Part shown: positions 26,858-35,824 of the stretch, piece by piece
Layout: each line of letters opens with the position of its first letter
Numbering within the stretch: the first letter of the stretch is position 1
Assembly (NCBI RefSeq): GCF_024181225.1
Contig: NZ_CP051198.1
Span: 2,232,001-2,296,000, forward strand
Origin: Treponema sp. OMZ 787
GTDB taxonomy: Bacteria > Spirochaetota > Spirochaetia > Treponematales > Treponemataceae
Reading direction: 5' to 3'
DNA: 64,000 nt
Made by a program: the position numbers and the translations under genes
The notes under the pieces: generated by a model
Told to the model about the DNA's origin: nothing
The model's database searches: none
What the model saw: only the letters and a program-made list of their open reading frames with translations

Positions 26858-27253
26858 GTGACACATACGTTTTATGTTGAAGTAAGAAGCTACGAGCTTG
26901 ATGCTTATAATCATGTAAACAATGCAGTTTACCTAAACTATCTGGAATATGCCAGAATGCAGTTTTTAAAAAAAATAGGCTTTGACTATATAGGGATGAT
27001 TGAAGAAGGCTATATGCTCTATGTATCCCACATAGATATCAAATACAAGCACTCTGCCAAACTTTACGATAAATTGGCCATTGAGGTTACCCATATGGAT
27101 TTAGGTAAGGTGTCGGGAACTTTTTTGCAGGTAGTAAAAAATGAAGAAGGAAAGGTTTGTGCAGAAGCAAAGGTAACTTGGGCCTGTGTTGACAGCACCG
27201 GCCGGCCTGTTAAAATCCCGGAAAAATACTTGGTTCCCGGTCTTCAGCCTTAA
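26858..27253 (+). CDS. Acyl-CoA thioesterase, hot-dog fold
   Basis: This 131-residue single hot-dog protein of the YbgC/4-hydroxybenzoyl-CoA thioesterase family hydrolyses acyl-CoA thioesters. The active-site signature is YNHVNNAVYLNYLEYAR near residue 20, in which the usual catalytic Asp before the loop is in ELDAYNH. The start is GTG at 26858, with AAGGAAAG about 5 nt upstream. It follows the acyltransferase by 27 nt and ends the proS cluster. Confidence 0.87.
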   Translation: MTHTFYVEVRSYELDAYNHVNNAVYLNYLEYARMQFLKKIGFDYIGMIEEGYMLYVSHIDIKYKHSAKLYDKLAIEVTHMDLGKVSGTFLQVVKNEEGKVCAEAKVTWACVDSTGRPVKIPEKYLVPGLQP

Positions 27254-27279
27254 AAAACAATAAAGATTTAAACTTTTTA

Positions 27280-27308
27280 TTGACTTAATTTCTGCAAGGT
27301 ATTATATT
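27280..27308 (+). promoter_or_regulatory. Promoter of znuA
   Basis: TTGACT (27280-27285), a 17-nt spacer and TATATT (27303-27308) lie about 40 nt before the ATG. No clear Zur-type palindrome was recognised. Confidence 0.65.
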
Positions 27309-27347
27309 CTATTCCGTCTTAAAAAATTACCTATGGAGTTTTATTTT

Positions 27348-28331
27348 ATGAAATTTTATATGAAATCTGTTTTAAAAGTATGTTTATTGATTGCAGTTCT
27401 TTCATCGGCAAATTTATTTGCGATGGGAGCAAAAGAAACACCGGATAACGGCAAAAAAAATGTTGCCGTTACCTTCGATGCTATGAAGGAGCTTACTCAG
27501 GCTGTTGCAGGAGATAATGTTAATATTTCGGTTATCATCCCGCCCGGGATGGAGGCCCATGACTTCGAGCCCAAGGCAAAGGACCTAGCCTTTTTGTCAA
27601 AGGCCGATATCTTGGTATATAACGGCTTAGGCATGGAATTTTGGCTTGAAGAGGCCGTAAAAGCCGTCAACAATAAAAAACTTATTATGGTTGAAGCAAG
27701 CTCAGGAATCGAACCGATTCAAGCAGGGCATCATCACCATGATGAACACGGCGAAGACTGCGACTGCGAAGCTTGTGCAGGAGAGCACGAACACGGCAAG
27801 GGGCATGATCACTGCCATCACGGAGAATTCGATCCCCACACATGGCTCAGCCTTTCTTCGGCAAAAATCATGGTTAAAAATATCGAAAATGCTCTTAGCA
27901 AGGTTGATCCGGCAAATGCAAAAAGCTATAATGAAAATGCAAGTAAATATATTTCCGCCCTCGATACCCTTTTAAAAGAATATATCGAAAAATTTTCTAA
28001 GATTAAAAACAAACACTTTGTAACGGGGCACGCAGCCTTCGGCTATCTTTGCAGAGACTTTAGCTTGGAGCAAAATTCGGTAACCGACATCTTTAACGAA
28101 AACGAGCCTAATCCGAAAGAGCTTGCAAAACTTGTCGAGTATTGCAGGGAGCACAATGTGAAGGTTATTTTTACCGAAGAAGCAGCAAGCCCCCTTGTTT
28201 CAAAAACCCTTGCTGCCGAGCTTGGAGCCAAGGTTGAAAAGATTTATACAATCGAAAGCCCCGAAGATAATATGAGCTATCTTGAACGCATGAAAACGAA
28301 TTTAATGCGGATCTATGAAAATCTAAAATAA
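27348..28331 (+). CDS. znuA: Zinc ABC transporter substrate-binding protein
   Basis: This 327-residue periplasmic binding protein belongs to the ZnuA/TroA cluster 9 family. A signal peptide ends near NLFAMGAKE and has no lipobox Cys. Metal-ligand histidines occur in PGMEAHDFEPKAKDL, in DPHTWLS and in VTGHAAFGYLC. Between them is a His-, Asp- and Cys-rich loop of about 35 residues, including HHHHDEHGEDCDC, typical of zinc rather than manganese carriers. The ATG at 27348 is chosen because GGAG lies 8 nt upstream; an earlier ATG overlaps that site. No permease or ATPase gene is adjacent, so partners must be encoded elsewhere. Confidence 0.9.
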   Translation: MKFYMKSVLKVCLLIAVLSSANLFAMGAKETPDNGKKNVAVTFDAMKELTQAVAGDNVNISVIIPPGMEAHDFEPKAKDLAFLSKADILVYNGLGMEFWLEEAVKAVNNKKLIMVEASSGIEPIQAGHHHHDEHGEDCDCEACAGEHEHGKGHDHCHHGEFDPHTWLSLSSAKIMVKNIENALSKVDPANAKSYNENASKYISALDTLLKEYIEKFSKIKNKHFVTGHAAFGYLCRDFSLEQNSVTDIFNENEPNPKELAKLVEYCREHNVKVIFTEEAASPLVSKTLAAELGAKVEKIYTIESPEDNMSYLERMKTNLMRIYENLK

Positions 28332-28337
28332 AAAAAT

Positions 28338-28371
28338 AAGGCGGTCTTTTAAATTAAAAAAAGGCCGCCTT
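28338..28371 (+). terminator. Hairpin after znuA
   Basis: AAGGCGG (28338-28344) pairs with CCGCCTT (28365-28371), and the inner CTTTT and AAAAG extend the stem. No proper U-tract follows, so this may be a weak terminator or a stabiliser. Confidence 0.5.
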
Positions 28372-28389
28372 AAACTCTTTGGAGAATAA

Positions 28390-29043
28390 ATGAGCCATTA
28401 CCTTAAAAATATCTTCAAAATTAAGAGTACATTTTCCCTAATGTTCTTATCTTTTTTTTGTATCTTTTTATCGGTTTCAAGAATTTTTATAGCCGAAAAT
28501 TACTTTTTAATTTTTTTGGTTTGGAATTTATTTTTAGCCTTTATACCTTGGTTTGTTTCTTCAATACTATACATTTCAAAAAACAACAAAAAAATAGTTT
28601 TTATTATCTTTTTGCCCTTATGGCTTATTTTTTTTCCTAATGCCCTTTATATCGTTACAGATTTTATCCATTTAAAAACTGCAGCCTCTTCCATGAGGTG
28701 GTACGACTTAATTCTCTTATTTTCGTATAGCTTTACCGGCCTTTTTTACGGCTTTGTAAGTTTGGACTTTATCGAAACAAAGATTAAAATCCTTTTTAAG
28801 TTAAAATTCACGCAAATCTTTTCGATTATTATCATCTATCTTTCAGCCTTCGGCATCTATCTGGGCAGATTTTTACGCTGGAACTCATGGGATATGATAA
28901 CAAATTTAAGCTCAGTACTATCGGATCTTTTTTTACCAATAAAAAACCCCTTTATCCATGCCCGCACATGGGCCTTTATTTTATTGCTGGGAACGCTTTT
29001 TAATTTGCTTTATGCATCCTTTAAAACTTTTAAAAAAGATTAA
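28390..29043 (+). CDS. DUF1361 membrane protein
   Basis: This 217-residue inner-membrane protein has about six hydrophobic segments. It matches the DUF1361 pattern, seen in NLFLAFIPWFVSS, the motif FPNALYIVTDFIHL and YLGRFLRWNSWDM. The function of the family is unknown. GGAG lies 5 nt before the ATG. It stands alone between znuA and a large secreted protein gene; the downstream gene has its own promoter. Confidence 0.85.
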   Translation: MSHYLKNIFKIKSTFSLMFLSFFCIFLSVSRIFIAENYFLIFLVWNLFLAFIPWFVSSILYISKNNKKIVFIIFLPLWLIFFPNALYIVTDFIHLKTAASSMRWYDLILLFSYSFTGLFYGFVSLDFIETKIKILFKLKFTQIFSIIIIYLSAFGIYLGRFLRWNSWDMITNLSSVLSDLFLPIKNPFIHARTWAFILLLGTLFNLLYASFKTFKKD

Positions 29044-29070
29044 AAATCTCTCTTTATAATAGTTTTCCTC

Positions 29071-29099
29071 TTGACATGAACATACTTATGAGCTAAGCT
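29071..29099 (+). promoter_or_regulatory. Promoter of the 596-residue secreted protein gene
   Basis: A perfect TTGACA (29071-29076) is followed after 17 nt by TAAGCT (29094-29099), a weak -10 box. Confidence 0.5.
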
Positions 29100-29140
29100 A
29101 TAGTATATTAATACAATATTCAAAAACAGGAGGAATTTGT

Positions 29141-30931
29141 ATGAAAAAATTAGTATTAACGGTTATGCTGATTGCCATGGCATCGGCATTATTTGCACAA
29201 ACACTACAAACACCAGCAACAACAGAAACATGGAGCAGTAATCTGTGGGACTCTGTTTCTTTTGAAAGGGAGGTCACAGCTAAAACCTTTTCAAATGAAA
29301 TTGACAAGGCTTTTAGCCCGAATGCGGATTTCGGTCTATACGGACAGCAATTTATCTACGGAGGCTTAGGAAACCCTCTCAAACTAAACACCTTGGGTTC
29401 ATTGCCGATAGGAGGCAAAAAATTTAATTTCGGTTACTACCGCCCCGGCACCATGCCGATGTCCTATTACGGTACCTTTGACGGAACAAGGCTTGCTAAC
29501 AGGCCAATCTCAAGTTTCAAAAAGGACTGGAATGACCAGGCGGCCCATACCGATTTAATTTCGACAGAAAAAACCACCTACAACAGGGTACCTCTAATTG
29601 GGGAAACCGACAGTACCTTTAGGTTTTTAATAGGTATCGGCAAGGATAAAAAAATGGTTACAGGTTTTTATTTTAATATGCAAAGCGATAATACCGGCTA
29701 CACTCCTACAAATTTTGTAAAAACTGTATATACACACAATAAAACTCCAGATAACTCATATACTGAAAGCAGAACAAACCTCAATACTGCCGGTGTGAAC
29801 AACATGAAAAATCCTGCTACAGGTTTAGCAACTGTAACAGCCCTAAATGTTACAGCAGGACAAGCAGGTACAATGGCCTTTAAAAACCGCTTCAGCATCG
29901 GAGTTCCTCTGGCATTAAAAACAGGAGCCATAGCCCATACTGCAAACTTTGATTTAAGTGCCTACTTAGAAGACAACAATGCAGCTTACAAAAACAATAA
30001 AAAAAATGAAAATATCGAGTATAAATATACAGGCTTTAAATCACATGTTGCCTTAACTGCTTCTTACGATTTAGAGATGCCTGTAAACGATAGAGAAGGC
30101 GATATGTGGTTCGGATCTGCCCTACTCGGTATTGATTTTAAAAATAATCAGCACAACTACAAATACGAACATAAAGACAAGCAGATTAAAGCAGATGCAA
30201 GTAAAACCTCAAGTCCTAAGCTAGGTTTTAAACTTGAAGCAGAAGGCGGCCGCCTATTTAATTTTACATCACCCAAAAAAGCATTCACATTTAAATTAAG
30301 CCCCAGCCTTAAACTTGGGCTTGATACCAGAATGACATCAACTGCATATGAAGGATATAACACAAAGATAAAAGCCAACTACTCCAATTCAAAAGCATCG
30401 GGAGCTGCTGATGTTAAGAGCCTGTCATATACCAAAGCAGATAAAACAGGTTTTTATCAAAATACCACAACTCTCAGCACCGAGATCAAAGCACCCATGG
30501 GCTTAAAGGTATTACCCGAAAATTGGAAGATAGGCTTTTTATTGGGAGCAGACCTGAGTGCAAAATACGAGGTTACAATAACCAGAAACACAACCAACAA
30601 TCATAAACGAAACAATGTAGAAACGACAAAAGTTACTCTAGGAGACGGCTCATCTCTTCCTGATACAAATGTAAACAATACAGATTACCCGGGTACTACT
30701 TATACTTCGCAAGGTACTATAAACTCTTCTGCATTTACTTTCAACGAACAGCACTATTTAGGATTTACAATCCCCTTTGAAGGCGGAGCCCACCTTGACT
30801 TCTTTATGACAGGAACTTCTGGTGGATGGTTAATAAATGTAAACGACTTCAGAATCCAGGCCTTTATCCCCCTTGGTGCACCCAAAGAAAGGGTAAAGAC
30901 AGCAGCTAAAGAAGTTAAGGCTAAAAAATAA
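29141..30931 (+). CDS. Secreted or outer-membrane protein of unknown function
   Basis: This 596-residue protein has a signal peptide (MKKLVLTVMLIAMASALFAQ, cleavage after LFA near residue 19). The mature chain is rich in Asn, Thr, Lys and alternating hydrophobic/polar stretches, such as KLGFKLEAEGGRLFNF and KLSPSLKLGLDTRM, suggesting many beta strands of an outer-membrane barrel. The C-terminus FRIQAFIPLGAPKERVKTAA ends with a basic tail and not the usual aromatic residue. A strong AGGAGG precedes the ATG and a strong terminator follows, so it is a well-expressed single gene. I do not recognise a named family. Confidence 0.75.
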   Translation: MKKLVLTVMLIAMASALFAQTLQTPATTETWSSNLWDSVSFEREVTAKTFSNEIDKAFSPNADFGLYGQQFIYGGLGNPLKLNTLGSLPIGGKKFNFGYYRPGTMPMSYYGTFDGTRLANRPISSFKKDWNDQAAHTDLISTEKTTYNRVPLIGETDSTFRFLIGIGKDKKMVTGFYFNMQSDNTGYTPTNFVKTVYTHNKTPDNSYTESRTNLNTAGVNNMKNPATGLATVTALNVTAGQAGTMAFKNRFSIGVPLALKTGAIAHTANFDLSAYLEDNNAAYKNNKKNENIEYKYTGFKSHVALTASYDLEMPVNDREGDMWFGSALLGIDFKNNQHNYKYEHKDKQIKADASKTSSPKLGFKLEAEGGRLFNFTSPKKAFTFKLSPSLKLGLDTRMTSTAYEGYNTKIKANYSNSKASGAADVKSLSYTKADKTGFYQNTTTLSTEIKAPMGLKVLPENWKIGFLLGADLSAKYEVTITRNTTNNHKRNNVETTKVTLGDGSSLPDTNVNNTDYPGTTYTSQGTINSSAFTFNEQHYLGFTIPFEGGAHLDFFMTGTSGGWLINVNDFRIQAFIPLGAPKERVKTAAKEVKAKK

Positions 30932-30951
30932 GTTTTTAACCTAGAATCAAC

Positions 30952-30988
30952 AAAAAACGCATTTGTTTAAAACAAATGCGTTTTTTTT
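30952..30988 (+). terminator. Strong intrinsic terminator
   Basis: The long stem ACGCATTTGTTT/AAACAAATGCGT is followed by eight T residues. Confidence 0.92.
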
Positions 30989-30999
30989 ATATATTTCAC

Positions 31000-31115
31000 T
31001 TGACAAATACGGTAAGTGTGCTACAATTAAATTAGGAGGGAGATGTGAGTATCCGCTCTTAGCGGTTCAAAGCACAACTCCCATAAGGGGCATGACTTCA
31101 TGCCCCTTTTTATTT
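31000..31115 (+). ncRNA. Candidate small RNA with own promoter and terminator
   Basis: TTGACA (31000-31005), a 16-nt spacer and TACAAT (31022-31027) place a transcription start near 31034. The transcript would be about 80 nt. GGGAG near 31038 pairs with CTCCC near 31078 and encloses the hairpin CCGCTCTTAGCGG. A terminator stem GGGGCATG/CATGCCCC (31087-31106) and a T-run then end the unit. It contains no plausible reading frame of any length and lies between a terminated gene and the convergent pepD, so it is not a leader. I do not recognise an Rfam family. A short antisense or regulatory RNA is likely. Confidence 0.65.
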
Positions 31116-31162
31116 TTTTAATAAGGCCGGTAAATCGAACCTCAATTTCTACGCCTTATTTT

Positions 31163-32608
31163 CTAGTTCTTTAATTCGGCAAGATATGCTAATAAGAACT
31201 TCCATACTCGTTCTACCGATGCGATGTCCATGTGTTCATTCGGCGTATGTACATCATACAGGTTGGGACCGAAGCTGACAGCATCGACAGTGGGGAGGGT
31301 CTTTTTTAAAAGGCCGCATTCAAGCCCTGCGTGTATTGCCGTAATAACGGGTTCTTTTCCGTTAAGTTTTTTGTAAACATTAACCGCCGCATCCCGTACG
31401 GGCGAATCGGGGCTGTACTCCCAAGCGGGATATTCCGAAGCCTTTTTGAACTCGGCTCCGCAGCGTTCTGCTTGGATTCTAAGAACATCTACAATTTCGT
31501 CAAGGGCACTCTTTACGCTGCTTCGTACAGAGGTTGTAAATTTGATTCTTCCGTCAATTTCTTCCAAAACACCGTTATTTAAACTTGTTTGGACAAGACC
31601 GGGGATTTCCATGCTCATGTATTGAACACCGTTAGGAATACCTGCCATAAACTCAATAATGTTGTGCGTAAGTTCTTTTGTAAACATTTGGCCTGACGGA
31701 TTTTGAGCCTCGGCTGCGGTAAGACTTAAAAGCTTATCGACAGCCCTGTACTCGCCCTTAAAATCGGCAGCCATTTTTTCGACAATCTTTAAAACGGCAT
31801 CAGCATTTTCAACGGCTATTACTGCATAGGCATCCTTTGCAATCGCATTATGCTTTGAACCGCCTGAAATTTCGACAATGTTAATTTTTTCGTTTTGCTT
31901 GATATTGTATAAAACACGGCCCAAGAGCTTGATTGAGTTTGCCCTCTGCTTGTTTATTTCGATACCTGAATGCCCTCCAAGAAGACCGCCGACGGTAACT
32001 TTTAAGAATTTTCCCTTTGCAGCTTCTTTCTTTATATCGAAGAACACATGTATATTGGCTCCGCCTGCACAGCTTACCAAAAATACGCCTTCTTCCTCGG
32101 AATCGATATTTAAAAGCCGGCTTCCTTGCAGATGTTCATCGGTAAGGGCCATTGCACCGCCCATTCCGGTTTCTTCTTCGGTCGTAATTAAGACTTCAAG
32201 AGGCGGATGGGGAATATCTTTTGAATCGAGAACGGTAAGAGCGTAGGCTACGGCTATACCGTCGTCGCCGCCGAGGGTTGTCTTATCGGCATAGAGCATT
32301 CCGTCTTTTACAACGAATTTAATCGGGTCTTTTAAAAAGTCGTGGTTTGAAGAAGCCTCTTTTTCGCAGACCATGTCCATGTGTCCCTGAATAATAACCG
32401 CCGGAGATTTTTCATATCCGGCAGTTCCGCTCTTCTTTATGATAACATTCATAGCCTTGTCTTGATGTACTTCAAGATTTCTATCTTTTGCAAATTTTAC
32501 AAGAAAATCGCTGATAGCTCTTTCATTTCCTGAACCTCTCGGTATCTGAGAGATCTCGTAGAACCATTTAAATACTTCTTTAGGTTCGGTGTTTTGTAAT
32601 GGGTTCAT
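31163..32608 (-). CDS. pepD: Cytosolic beta-Ala-His/Xaa-His dipeptidase
   Basis: This 481-residue M20-family zinc dipeptidase (aminoacyl-histidine dipeptidase) probably hydrolyses dipeptides taken up from the host. Metal ligands and catalytic residues are visible in IIQGHMDMVCEK, LGGDDGIAVAYAL, TTEEETGMGGA with the catalytic Glu, and the C-terminal GPNLYDVHTPNEHMDI. IHAGLECGLLK is also conserved in PepD. The ATG at 32608 has GGAGG 6 nt upstream; an earlier in-frame TTG is not used. It stands alone on the minus strand. Confidence 0.93.
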   Translation of the reverse strand: MNPLQNTEPKEVFKWFYEISQIPRGSGNERAISDFLVKFAKDRNLEVHQDKAMNVIIKKSGTAGYEKSPAVIIQGHMDMVCEKEASSNHDFLKDPIKFVVKDGMLYADKTTLGGDDGIAVAYALTVLDSKDIPHPPLEVLITTEEETGMGGAMALTDEHLQGSRLLNIDSEEEGVFLVSCAGGANIHVFFDIKKEAAKGKFLKVTVGGLLGGHSGIEINKQRANSIKLLGRVLYNIKQNEKINIVEISGGSKHNAIAKDAYAVIAVENADAVLKIVEKMAADFKGEYRAVDKLLSLTAAEAQNPSGQMFTKELTHNIIEFMAGIPNGVQYMSMEIPGLVQTSLNNGVLEEIDGRIKFTTSVRSSVKSALDEIVDVLRIQAERCGAEFKKASEYPAWEYSPDSPVRDAAVNVYKKLNGKEPVITAIHAGLECGLLKKTLPTVDAVSFGPNLYDVHTPNEHMDIASVERVWKFLLAYLAELKN

Positions 32609-32705
32609 TTTTGCCTCCAAATTAGTTATGTTTTAGGCTCTTAGTATATTATAAAATACAAAAAAAAACAATATAGAAATTAATATACTGAGCGTTCTTA
32701 ATAAG

Positions 32706-32846
32706 TCAAATGCAGTTTTCTCGACAGTGTTCTTTTGCAGCATAAAAAATCTTCCTTTCCCAATCGGGAGCTTTTGTATCATACTCCCAAAGAATTGACT
32801 GAGAAATTTTTTCTTTTTTGTGGGTTTCATAATCTGCAAAAAACAT
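32706..32846 (-). pseudogene. Short truncated reading frame (DUF6922-like)
   Basis: The 46-residue frame starts MFFADYETHKKEKISQSIL, continues WEYDTKAPDW, and ends ENCI. GGGAGG lies about 6 nt before the ATG, so the 5' end looks like a real gene. The sequence resembles the N-terminal half of small proteins that continue with a VVQRVIE-like helix and a YGGI end; here the frame diverges after about residue 34. I read it as a truncated or frameshifted remnant of a small protein, possibly DUF6922-like. It may still be translated. Confidence 0.45.
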
Positions 32847-32969
32847 ATCATACCTCCCGAGTTCCAGTATAGCATATTTTTGTACATTTTTCCACACAGC
32901 AACAAAGCAAATAGCCGCAAATAAAAAAAAGATTTAGCTTCAAGTTTCCGATAATCGTTTGCCTGTAAG

Positions 32970-33749
32970 CTAAAAAGCTGTAAGCCATAAATTAAAAGAT
33001 TCTCTCATCCAGCCGGCTACATCCATTCCGTAAACTGATTGTAAAATCTCTCCGGTTAAAATATCTTCTTTTTTTCCGAATGAGGCAATCTTTCCATCCT
33101 TCAAAAAAAGGAGCTTATCGGCAAATTGAAGGGCTAGGTTTATATCGTGAAAGACTCCGATTACGGTCTTGTTTTCCGTTTTGCAAATATCTTTTAAAAG
33201 ATAAATCAGCTCGGTTTGATTTTTTAAGTCCAGATGATTTGTAGGCTCATCCAAAAGAATAATCTCGGGCTCTTGGGCAAGGGTTCGGGCAAGATAGACC
33301 CGCTGAAGCTGACCGCCTGAAAGTTCATCTATTTTCTTTTCTCGTAAGCTCCAAACATCTACAGCCCTCAAACATTTTTCTACATAGGCCCTGTCCTTCT
33401 TCGAAAAAGAACGGAAGGACGAGTTTTCAAGGCGGGCATAGCGTCCCATCATAACCGTATCGTAAACGGAATATGAAAAGTATATCGAAGAGACTTGGCT
33501 TAAAAAAGCGATTTTTTTTGCTATATCCTTATGCTTTATACCTTTTAAATTTTTACCGTCTAAAAGGATCTCGCCCGAATAATCTATAAGACCTGCAAGG
33601 CTTTTTAAGAGAGTCGTTTTTCCGCAGCCGTTGGGGCCTAAAATGCAAAGACTTTCTCCACACAAAACCGAAAAAGAGATTTCCTTTAAAACGGCAGTTT
33701 TTAAATATCCTGCATAAAGTGATTTTGCTTCTATCAGAGGATGATCCAT
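32970..33749 (-). CDS. FecE/BtuD-type ABC transporter ATPase
   Basis: This 259-residue ATPase of an iron-siderophore, heme or cobalamin importer has Walker A GPNGCGKTT near residue 40, signature LSGGQLQRVYLA near 142, Walker B EIILLDEPTNHLD and the switch histidine in GVFHDINLA. It starts 5 nt after the permease stop and completes a three-gene importer. The gene order (binding protein, permease, ATPase) is standard. The cargo is discussed with the binding protein. Confidence 0.93.
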   Translation of the reverse strand: MDHPLIEAKSLYAGYLKTAVLKEISFSVLCGESLCILGPNGCGKTTLLKSLAGLIDYSGEILLDGKNLKGIKHKDIAKKIAFLSQVSSIYFSYSVYDTVMMGRYARLENSSFRSFSKKDRAYVEKCLRAVDVWSLREKKIDELSGGQLQRVYLARTLAQEPEIILLDEPTNHLDLKNQTELIYLLKDICKTENKTVIGVFHDINLALQFADKLLFLKDGKIASFGKKEDILTGEILQSVYGMDVAGWMRESFNLWLTAF

Positions 33750-33754
33750 AAGAG

Positions 33755-34774
33755 TTAAGCCCTCCTCCGGCCTTTAAAGTAGACATAGCAAAAAAACGGG
33801 GCACCTGCGATGGCGGTAATTGCTCCGACGGGAAGCTCTTGGGGAGACAAAATCGTTCGCGCAATCATGTCGCAGAGCACCATGGATGTGCCTCCTATGC
33901 AAAAGGACATGGGTATAACTATCTTATGCCTTGCCCCGAAGAATTTTCGTACAAGGTGGGGAGCTATCAAATCGATAAAACCGATTATACCCACAAAGGA
34001 AATTACAGCTCCTGTAAGGGCGGAAGCCGAAAACAAAAGAGTCCATTTTATATTTTTTGTATTGACTCCCATGGTTCTAGCTTGTTCCTCTCCGAAGGTA
34101 AGCAGATCCATCTCGTGCGAAAGAAAGGTAAGAATCAAGGTGCATCCCGCACAGATAGGCAGAAGGACATTAAAGTTTTTTATGTTTTGGCTTGCAAAGC
34201 TCCCCATCTGCCAAAATATGAGCCGTGCCATTCCGTCCCTGTTAAGGGCGATTATAATGGTTATAATTCCGTTTATAAAAAGAGAAAAAACTATACCGGC
34301 TAAGATAATCGTCGAGTTTTCAAAATTCTTATCAACCAAGGCGGCAAATTTAACCGAAGTGTAGACTGTAAGGAGGCCTGCAATAGTGCCTGCAAGCGGA
34401 AGGGTAAAAGCGGGTATTAGAGGGAGATAGAACCCCGTCAAAATTACCAGAGCGGCTCCGAGGGCAGCCCCCGATGAAACACCCATGGTGTAAGAAGAAG
34501 CCAAGGGGTTTTTTAAGATGCTTTGCATGACTGCCCCGCTTACTGCCAATGCTCCTCCTGCCAAAAAAGCGACCAAAACTCTTGGGAGCCTTACATTCCA
34601 AACAATCGCAATAAACGTCGATTCGATACCGGCAATTTCTTTTTGAGCTATTTTAAAAAGGATGATTTTAATTATATCTTGGGGCGGAACAAAGACCGAG
34701 CCTATTCCAACCCCTAAGATTAAGACAAGGATGCAGGCTGCGATTGAGCCTGCAAGCTTGAATTGAAGTTTCAT
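33755..34774 (-). CDS. FecCD/BtuC-type ABC transporter permease
   Basis: This 339-residue inner-membrane permease of the FecCD family has about ten hydrophobic segments. Family landmarks are RLPRVLVAFLAGGALAVSGA, the coupling-region NPLASSYTMGVSSGAALGA, GFIDLIAPHLVRKFFG and the C-terminal ELPVGAITAIAGAPFFCYVY. Its first base overlaps the stop codon of the upstream binding-protein gene, so the two are translationally coupled. Confidence 0.94.
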   Translation of the reverse strand: MKLQFKLAGSIAACILVLILGVGIGSVFVPPQDIIKIILFKIAQKEIAGIESTFIAIVWNVRLPRVLVAFLAGGALAVSGAVMQSILKNPLASSYTMGVSSGAALGAALVILTGFYLPLIPAFTLPLAGTIAGLLTVYTSVKFAALVDKNFENSTIILAGIVFSLFINGIITIIIALNRDGMARLIFWQMGSFASQNIKNFNVLLPICAGCTLILTFLSHEMDLLTFGEEQARTMGVNTKNIKWTLLFSASALTGAVISFVGIIGFIDLIAPHLVRKFFGARHKIVIPMSFCIGGTSMVLCDMIARTILSPQELPVGAITAIAGAPFFCYVYFKGRRRA

Positions 34775-35709
34775 TATTTATAGATTTCAGGATAGACGGT
34801 CTTAGCCATTTCCTTTAAGGCCTTGATAATGTTGTGGTTAGGTCTTGAAGAAGAATTATTGTCAACAGCAAAAACCTGTTTACCCTTTACGGCTTTAAGA
34901 GAAGCCCATCCTGACCTAGCCATTATTTCATCAATGGGGTTAGGAATATAGTTTACATTGGTTAGAATTACATCGGGATCCTTTGCCAAAACCATCTCAT
35001 CAGAAACAGCGGCCCAGCTTTTTTGATCGGCAAGGATATTTTGAGCCCCGATAATTTCGATCATCTCATGGATAAAGGTTCCTGTTCCCAAACTGTACAT
35101 ATAAGGAGCGGCTCCTATTTCAAAATAGACCTTCTTCTTTTTGCCTTCGGCAATAGAAGCTCCTTTTTTTCGGATTGCTTCGATTTCATTCTTCATGTCT
35201 GCAATAATTTTTGCTCCGTTTTTTTCTTGTTTTACGACGGCAGCTATGTATGCAATGTCAAGATAAATCGCCTCAATACTTGAAGATGAGGGAATGTTGA
35301 TAACGCAGATGCCTGCATCAATCAAGGGAGAAAAAGGGGTGTTTCCCTTTGCATTTGACATGCCCGAAATAAAAACAACATCCGGCTTTAAGGCGATGAG
35401 TTTTTCGGCATCAGGCTTCATCATATCAAAGTATGGAATATCCTGCTTTAATAATTTATCTTTTTGAGTGTTAGTATCGGCTGCGATAATCTTATCGGCG
35501 GCACCTAAATCTATAAGGATTTCGGTGGTAGACGGAGCCATCGAAATGATTTTTTCAACCTTTGCAGGTAAGGTAATTGGAGCTCCTGCCCTGTCCATCG
35601 TTAAATTAATCGAGGGAAGGCTTGCTTCTTTTGCGCCCCCTGCAAAAACCATGGTGCCGGCTGCCAAAAGCAGGGTCAGCACAAAGAAAATTTTCTTAAA
35701 CTTGTTCAT
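34774..35709 (-). CDS. Metallophore or B12 substrate-binding protein
   Basis: This 311-residue periplasmic binding protein is of the BtuF/FepB type (cluster 8). A signal peptide is followed by FAGGAKEASLPSI; no lipobox Cys is present. Typical elements are IISMAPSTTEILIDLGAADKI, LKPDVVFIS and the C-terminal KGKQVFAVDNNSSSRPNHN. AGGAG precedes the ATG. The family carries ferric siderophores, heme or cobalamin. The neighbouring methylaspartate genes require adenosylcobalamin, which makes B12 a reasonable guess. No cobalamin riboswitch was recognised upstream, so iron or heme remains possible. Confidence 0.87.
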   Translation of the reverse strand: MNKFKKIFFVLTLLLAAGTMVFAGGAKEASLPSINLTMDRAGAPITLPAKVEKIISMAPSTTEILIDLGAADKIIAADTNTQKDKLLKQDIPYFDMMKPDAEKLIALKPDVVFISGMSNAKGNTPFSPLIDAGICVINIPSSSSIEAIYLDIAYIAAVVKQEKNGAKIIADMKNEIEAIRKKGASIAEGKKKKVYFEIGAAPYMYSLGTGTFIHEMIEIIGAQNILADQKSWAAVSDEMVLAKDPDVILTNVNYIPNPIDEIMARSGWASLKAVKGKQVFAVDNNSSSRPNHNIIKALKEMAKTVYPEIYK

Positions 35710-35771
35710 AACCTACTCCTAAAAAAAGTTTTTTCGAGTAATTTTGCAGAATGCACAACTACATACAATAC

Positions 35772-35809
35772 CGATAAACAGCGAGGCAGATGTGCCGAAC
35801 TGTTTATCG
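35772..35809 (-). repeat. Hairpin repeat, copy 1 (downstream of mal)
   Basis: Outer arms CGATAAACAG and CTGTTTATCG (10 bp) enclose an inner GGCA/TGCC stem. The unit, with the trailing AACTCCT, closely matches copy 2 at 37085-37130. It sits between mal and the importer operon. Confidence 0.65.
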
Positions 35810-35824
35810 AAACTCCTAAACAAC

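Noticed and set aside
31034-31085. tRNA-like or SRP RNA identity of the small RNA
   Set aside because: The GGTTCAA string resembles a T-loop but no cloverleaf or SRP core motif can be formed.
35710-35824. Cobalamin riboswitch before the importer operon
   Set aside because: The 115-bp gap is too short and holds just the hairpin repeat; no B12-box was recognised.
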